NCBI GenBank assembly: GCA_025936615.1
Contig: JAICSZ010000067.1
Span: forward strand, 1-8,469
DNA length: 8,469 nucleotides
Source: Pedococcus sp.
GTDB lineage: Bacteria; Actinomycetota; Actinomycetes; Actinomycetales; Dermatophilaceae
Direction of reading: 5' to 3'
Of this stretch, positions 5,552 through 8,469 are shown in pieces; position 1 is the first letter of the stretch; each line of letters opens with the position of its first letter. The translations under genes and the position numbers were made by a program. Below the pieces are notes generated by a model, which searched no databases, was not told the DNA's origin, and was given only the letters and a program-made list of their open reading frames with translations.

Positions 5552-7011
5552 GTGCCCTCCTCCTGGCGGCGCACGGTTCCGCGCCGCAGCAACAGGGTGC
5601 CGACCAGCCCGATGACGAGGGCGAGCAGCACCCCGAGGTTGGCGTAGGCCCAGCTGCCGTCCTTGCCCCCGAGGCCGAGCGGGCCGAGCAGGTAGCCCTG
5701 CCAGTTGTTCCACGACGCCGCGTCGGCGAACAGGTTGATCACCAGGCCCCAGCCGACCACCGAGGCGAGCACCATGAGCCCGATCGAGGTCCAGTCCCAC
5801 TGGCCGTAGCGGCCACTGCCGTCGAAGAGGGCGTCCTCGTCGTAGTCGCGGCGGCGCAGCCAGATGTCCGCGATCATGATCCCGGCCCACGCGGCGAGCG
5901 GCACCCCGAGGGTGATGAGGAACGACTGGAACGGCCCGAGGAAGTCCTCGGCGAAGAACACCACCCAGATCGTGCCCAGGGTGAGGATGACGCCGTCGAT
6001 GAACGCCGCCCTGGGTCGGGGGATGCGCACGCCGAGGGACAGCAGCGTCAGCCCGGAGGAGTAGATGCCGAGCACCGCCCCGCTGACCAGTGCGAGGATC
6101 GCGGCCACGAGGAACGGCACCAGCACCCAGGTGGGCAGGATCGTGGCCAGGGTGCCGACCGGATCGGCGGAGATGCCGTCCTGGAGCTTCTTGTCCGAGC
6201 CGGCGAGCAGCAGTCCGTAGAGGACGAGCAGCACGGGCGCCAGGGCACCGCCGAAGGTGTTCCACCACACGATCGAGCCGCCGGAGGCGTCGCGGCGCTG
6301 GTAGCGGGACCAGTCGGCTGCGATGTTGATCCACCCCAGGCCGAAGCCCGTCATCACCATGACCAGTGCGCCGATGACCGCCTGGGTGGACCCGGAGGGG
6401 ATCGCGGTGACGGTGTCCCACTTGACGTGGTCGACGGTCATCGCGATGTAGAGGATCGTCACGACGCCGGTGATCCAGGTCAGCCAGGACTGCAGCCGCA
6501 TGATGACGTGGTAGCCGGCGACCGAGGCGGCGACGATGAGCGCGGCGGTCACGAGCGCGGCCACGATCTTGGTGGCCGTGCCACCGCTCCACCCGAGCTC
6601 GCGGAAGATCGTGGCGGTGGCCAGGGTCGCGGTGATCGCAAGGAAGGTCTCCCACCCGATCGACGTCAGCCACGAGACGACGCCCGGCACCTTCTGGCCG
6701 GTGACCCCGAACGCCGCCCGCGACAGGATCATCGTCGGGGCGGAGCCGCGCTTGCCGGCGATCGCGATGACGCCGCACAGCAGGAAGGACACGATGATGC
6801 CGACGACGGCCACGAGGACGCCCTGCCAGAACGAGATCCCGAACTGGAGGGTGAACGCGGCGTAGGAGATCCCGAAGACCGAGATGTTGGCGGCGAACCA
6901 CGGCCAGAACAGGTCTCTCGGCCTGGCGGTGCGCTCCGCCTCCTCGATGATCTCGATGCCGGTGGTCTCGACCCCGAGCCGCTGGGTCTGCGCCCGCGTG
7001 TCAGTGCTCAT
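5548..7011 (-). CDS. NCS1-family purine/cytosine permease
   Basis: This is a 487-residue membrane transporter of the nucleobase:cation symporter-1 family (CodB-like), expected to import a nucleobase or related cyclic compound with H+ or Na+. About twelve hydrophobic helices can be counted. Family features are the FWPWFAANISVFGISYAAF first helix after a charged N terminus, KRGSAPTMILSRAAFG in the loop after helix 2 (the NCS1 substrate-loop region), GLGWINIAADWSRYQ mid-protein, and a basic C-terminal tail (LLRRGTVRRQEEGT). I start at ATG 7011 (MSTDTRAQTQRLG). The open frame extends 49 codons further, but that extension is Arg/Pro-rich and not like the family. There is no clear Shine-Dalgarno at 7011. 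The gene is first in a coupled pair with the hydrolase downstream. Substrate specificity cannot be read from the sequence. Confidence 0.93.
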   Translation of the reverse strand: MSTDTRAQTQRLGVETTGIEIIEEAERTARPRDLFWPWFAANISVFGISYAAFTLQFGISFWQGVLVAVVGIIVSFLLCGVIAIAGKRGSAPTMILSRAAFGVTGQKVPGVVSWLTSIGWETFLAITATLATATIFRELGWSGGTATKIVAALVTAALIVAASVAGYHVIMRLQSWLTWITGVVTILYIAMTVDHVKWDTVTAIPSGSTQAVIGALVMVMTGFGLGWINIAADWSRYQRRDASGGSIVWWNTFGGALAPVLLVLYGLLLAGSDKKLQDGISADPVGTLATILPTWVLVPFLVAAILALVSGAVLGIYSSGLTLLSLGVRIPRPRAAFIDGVILTLGTIWVVFFAEDFLGPFQSFLITLGVPLAAWAGIMIADIWLRRRDYDEDALFDGSGRYGQWDWTSIGLMVLASVVGWGLVINLFADAASWNNWQGYLLGPLGLGGKDGSWAYANLGVLLALVIGLVGTLLLRRGTVRRQEEGT

Positions 7012-7049
7012 GGCCAGAGCGTGCCAGACCAGCGGGTGCGAGGACAGCA

Positions 7050-7062
7050 CCTCGGGCCGAGG
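7050..7062. promoter_or_regulatory. Palindrome upstream of the permease, candidate operator
   Basis: CCTCGG-G-CCGAGG is a perfect 6-bp inverted repeat around one base, centred about 45 bp upstream of the permease ATG. Its size and place fit a repressor or activator site for the permease-hydrolase operon. GC-rich palindromes also arise by chance, and no regulator gene is in the window. Confidence 0.3.
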
Positions 7063-7102
7063 CCACAGCCCAGGGCCGCAGGCCCCGGGCGGAAGGTGCC
7101 CA

Positions 7103-7132
7103 CGCGGCATACGGGCATGGCGAGATGCCGCG
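7103..7132. repeat. GTATGCCGCG decamer, copy 5, in an inverted repeat
   Basis: The decamer is on the minus strand at 7103-7112 (plus strand CGCGGCATAC). Eight of its bases are repeated in the opposite direction at 7125-7132 (ATGCCGCG), giving an 8-bp inverted repeat with a 14-nt spacer. This is the only intergenic copy. It lies in the 187-bp gap between the permease and DUF3073 genes, about 95-120 bp upstream of the permease start. Confidence 0.5.
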
Positions 7133-7190
7133 CGGGTGCGGCGGCGTGACACGGGCACCAGGCCCGCGCATGAGGTCGTGCTCGGTCAGC

Positions 7191-7216
7191 GCCTCGGGTC
7201 AGCCCTGACCCGAGGC
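7191..7216 (-). terminator. Strong 12-bp hairpin at the DUF3073 stop codon
   Basis: GCCTCGGGTCAG (7191-7202) and CTGACCCGAGGC (7205-7216) are perfect inverse complements separated by two bases. The stem covers the last codons and the TGA of the DUF3073 gene. No T run follows, so it would be a tailless terminator or an mRNA 3'-end stabiliser of the type common in GC-rich actinobacteria. Confidence 0.55.
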
Positions 7217-7393
7217 CCACTTTCCGTACTCGTCGTACTCGTCCTCACCCGAGTCGTCGGAGACAGGCTCCGGCTCCCGGTAGGTGGACCCGTGCAGTTC
7301 TCGCTCAAGCGCGCTCAGGTCGGTGTCGGGGGAGAAGTACTTCAGCTCCCGAGCAACCTTCGTCTGCTTGGCCTTGGCCCGGCCGCGCCCCAT
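7199..7393 (-). CDS. DUF3073 family protein
   Basis: This is a 64-residue protein whose N terminus MGRGRAKAKQTKVARELKY and following FSPDTDLSALERELHG are characteristic of the DUF3073 family, small conserved actinobacterial proteins of unknown role. The first half is basic and could bind nucleic acid or ribosomes. The second half is acidic (SDDSGEDEYDEYGKW). The ATG at 7393 has a good Shine-Dalgarno, GAGGGGG (7401-7407), 7 nt upstream. In Mycobacterium and Streptomyces the homologue sits beside purM, which supports the assignment and shows that the genes between 3063 and 7011 interrupt a conserved neighbourhood. The stop codon lies inside a strong hairpin. The role is unknown; the consistent link to purM suggests only shared ancestry of the locus. 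Confidence 0.93.
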   Translation of the reverse strand: MGRGRAKAKQTKVARELKYFSPDTDLSALERELHGSTYREPEPVSDDSGEDEYDEYGKWASGQG

Positions 7394-7435
7394 GGCGTGA
7401 CCCCCTCATGCGTCTGCCGGGACGGCATCGCTTCC

Positions 7436-7460
7436 GTCAGCGCCTCGTGGAGGCGTTGAC
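7436..7460. other. 11-bp hairpin upstream of the DUF3073 gene
   Basis: GTCAGCGCCTC, GTG, GAGGCGTTGAC. The two arms pair over 11 positions with one G-T wobble in the plus-strand RNA; in the minus-strand RNA the same position is an A-C mismatch. It lies between the dehydrogenase stop (7594) and the DUF3073 start (7393). It could terminate the upstream gene or be part of the DUF3073 leader. Pairing is better on the plus strand, where no gene ends nearby. Confidence 0.4.
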
Positions 7461-7593
7461 TCCACGGAGCGGTCCCGGGAATCGTGTATGTGTCGTGGGT
7501 ACAACGCTACAGGAGCGGTGCAAGTTGCGCGTCCCGGTTCCGGTCAGGGGTTGCGTGTCGCGCGCCACCCGACGGCGACCCGGGGAAGGCGTC

Positions 7594-8259
7594 TCAGTGG
7601 GCGGGCAGCCAGATGCCACCCGCCGCCTTGGCGGCCATCCGCTCCTCGGCCACGTGGTCCGCTGCCGCGGCAGGGGTGGTGCCGCGGGCGTCGGCGGTCT
7701 CCAGCACCTCGAGGGTGTGGTCGAAGATCGCCGAGGCGCCCTTCTTGGCCCGCTCGAAGTCGAACCCGTGCAGCTCGTCGCTGACCTGGATCACGCCGCC
7801 GGCATTGACGAGGAAGTCGGGAGCGTAGGTGATGCCGCGAGCCATGAGCTGGTCGGCGGTGCCACCCTCGCCCTCGCTGACGAGCTGGTTGTTGGCGGCA
7901 CCACACACGACCTTGGCCGTGAGTGCCTGGACGGTGGCGTCGTCGAGCGCCCCACCCAGCGCACAGGGCGCGTAGACGTCGAGGTCGGCATGCACGAGGG
8001 CGTTCGTGTCGGCGACGGCGTCGATCTCGGGGTGCTGCGTGCGAAGCGCGGCCACCGCGTCCTGGTCGACGTCGGTGACGACGACCCTGGCGCCGTCCTC
8101 GAGAAGGTGCGCGGCAAGGATGTGGCCGACCTTCCCGACGCCGGAGATCCCGACCGTGCGGCCCTCGAGGGTGGCTTCGCCCACCACGTGCTGCGCGCTG
8201 GCGCGCATTCCCTGGATGTCGCCGTCCGCCTTCAGCACCGAGGTTTCGCCGGCGCCGCC
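7594..8259 (-). pseudogene. vdh: Valine/leucine dehydrogenase, C-terminal NAD-binding part after an in-frame stop
   Basis: The 221 codons after the TAA at 8260-8262 encode the Rossmann domain of a Glu/Leu/Phe/Val dehydrogenase, which deaminates branched-chain amino acids with NAD. Visible are the dinucleotide fold GISGVGKVG, the strand end [15 protein letters not shown] and [17 protein letters not shown], all as in intact enzymes, and a normal C terminus (GGIWLPAH). The start of this piece is damaged: the family's GDxSxLTAYGVFQGM-like stretch reads [15 protein letters not shown]. Possible restarts are GTG 8238 and ATG 8208, but neither has a well-placed Shine-Dalgarno. The Rossmann domain alone lacks the catalytic lysine, so the piece could not be an active dehydrogenase. 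In Streptomyces vdh sits beside purM and the DUF3073 gene, which supports the name. Confidence 0.75.
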
Positions 8260-8469
8260 TTACTCCTGGTAGCTGCCGGTGGCTAAGTGGGTGGTCTCGC
8301 TGACCACGTCCATGTCGGCGACGTAGGTGCCCACGTCGCAGGCGGTGACGTAGCGGCCGTTCAGGCTCTCGACGAAGCGTCCGTAGGCGCGCAGCAGCTC
8401 GGGGGTCTTGTCCGTGGCGGGGTCGCCGATGATGACCGCCTTGCCGCCGCCGAGCTCGAGCCCGGCGAC
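8260..8469 (-). pseudogene. vdh: Valine/leucine dehydrogenase, N-terminal part ending at an in-frame TAA (partial)
   Basis: The frame runs in from beyond the window edge and contains the substrate-domain core: [20 protein letters not shown] with the glycine-rich lysine of the active site, [12 protein letters not shown], then [18 protein letters not shown] with the conserved aspartate. It then reads [10 protein letters not shown] and stops at TAA (8260-8262) where the family continues into a GGAGD segment. The same frame resumes that segment straight after the stop, so this is a nonsense change with no net frameshift. The leucine codon just before (8284-8286) is TTA, very rare in such genomes. 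Together with the downstream piece it is one broken gene, or one good gene with sequence errors at this point. Confidence 0.75.

Noticed and set aside
4994..6901. A single 635-codon minus-strand frame fused to the hydrolase
   Set aside because: Only the part after GTG 5551 is real (the hydrolase). The rest is an out-of-frame reading of the permease, Arg/His-rich with no helices.
7012..7158. N-terminal extension of the permease to an upstream ATG
   Set aside because: The added 49 residues are Arg/Pro-rich and unlike NCS1 N termini. They also cover the palindrome and decamer, which fit non-coding sequence better.
7185..7447. 12-bp direct repeat GTCAGCGCCTCG at 7185-7196 and 7436-7447 flanking the DUF3073 gene as possible att or target duplication
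   Set aside because: One 12-bp match in 8.5 kb of GC-rich DNA is within chance. DUF3073 is a conserved resident gene, not a mobile insert, and each copy is part of a separate hairpin.
7408..8286. A long plus-strand frame (292 codons) opposite the dehydrogenase
   Set aside because: The minus strand shows Rossmann-fold and NAGG motifs of a known enzyme; the plus translation is low-complexity and resembles nothing.
1..8469. tRNA, rRNA, CRISPR array, transposase, integrase or phage genes
   Set aside because: No cloverleaf-like segments, no regularly spaced repeats and no mobile-element protein motifs were found on either strand by eye.

Overview
The window is very GC-rich. It shows strong G/C third-position codon preference, frequent GTG starts and an actinobacterial purine-gene neighbourhood. 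I read it as an actinomycete chromosome, probably Micrococcales and perhaps Intrasporangiaceae-like; the family-level placement is inference.

Layout: the 3' half of purF (1-708, +); an eight-segment-type membrane protein on the opposite strand (768-1688, -); purM (1787-2908, +). Next comes a block of small uncharacterised genes: a paralogue A (3063-3548, +), a scrap of a dead ABC-transporter ATPase (3606-3704, -) joined to a 5'-truncated ORF (3691-3915, +), paralogue B (3971-4441, +) and paralogue C (4446-4997, +). Then a two-gene minus-strand operon, an NCS1 nucleobase permease (5548-7011) followed by an isochorismatase-fold cysteine hydrolase (4994-5551). Last come a DUF3073 gene (7199-7393, -) and the 3' part of a valine/leucine dehydrogenase (7594-8469, -) that carries an in-frame TAA.

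The backbone purF-purM-DUF3073-valine dehydrogenase is a known actinobacterial gene order. Here a membrane-protein gene sits between purF and purM, and about 4.2 kb of accessory genes sits between purM and the DUF3073 gene. purF and purM perform steps 1 and 5 of de novo purine synthesis. The permease and hydrolase are translationally coupled (4-nt overlap, strong internal Shine-Dalgarno) and probably import and cleave a nucleobase-like or amide compound.

Three signals stand out. (1) The 10-mer GTATGCCGCG occurs five times (2284 +, 2765 -, 3392 +, 5462 -, 7103 -). In the coding copies it forces codons (TAT, ATA) that the host genes otherwise avoid, so it looks like a genome-level DNA signal. 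(2) Four plus-strand genes have a TANNNT -10 box 6-8 nt before the start codon, which predicts leaderless mRNAs. (3) The dehydrogenase is broken by a stop codon inside a short block of unusual codons and non-conservative changes. No tRNA, rRNA, CRISPR array, transposase or integrase was seen.
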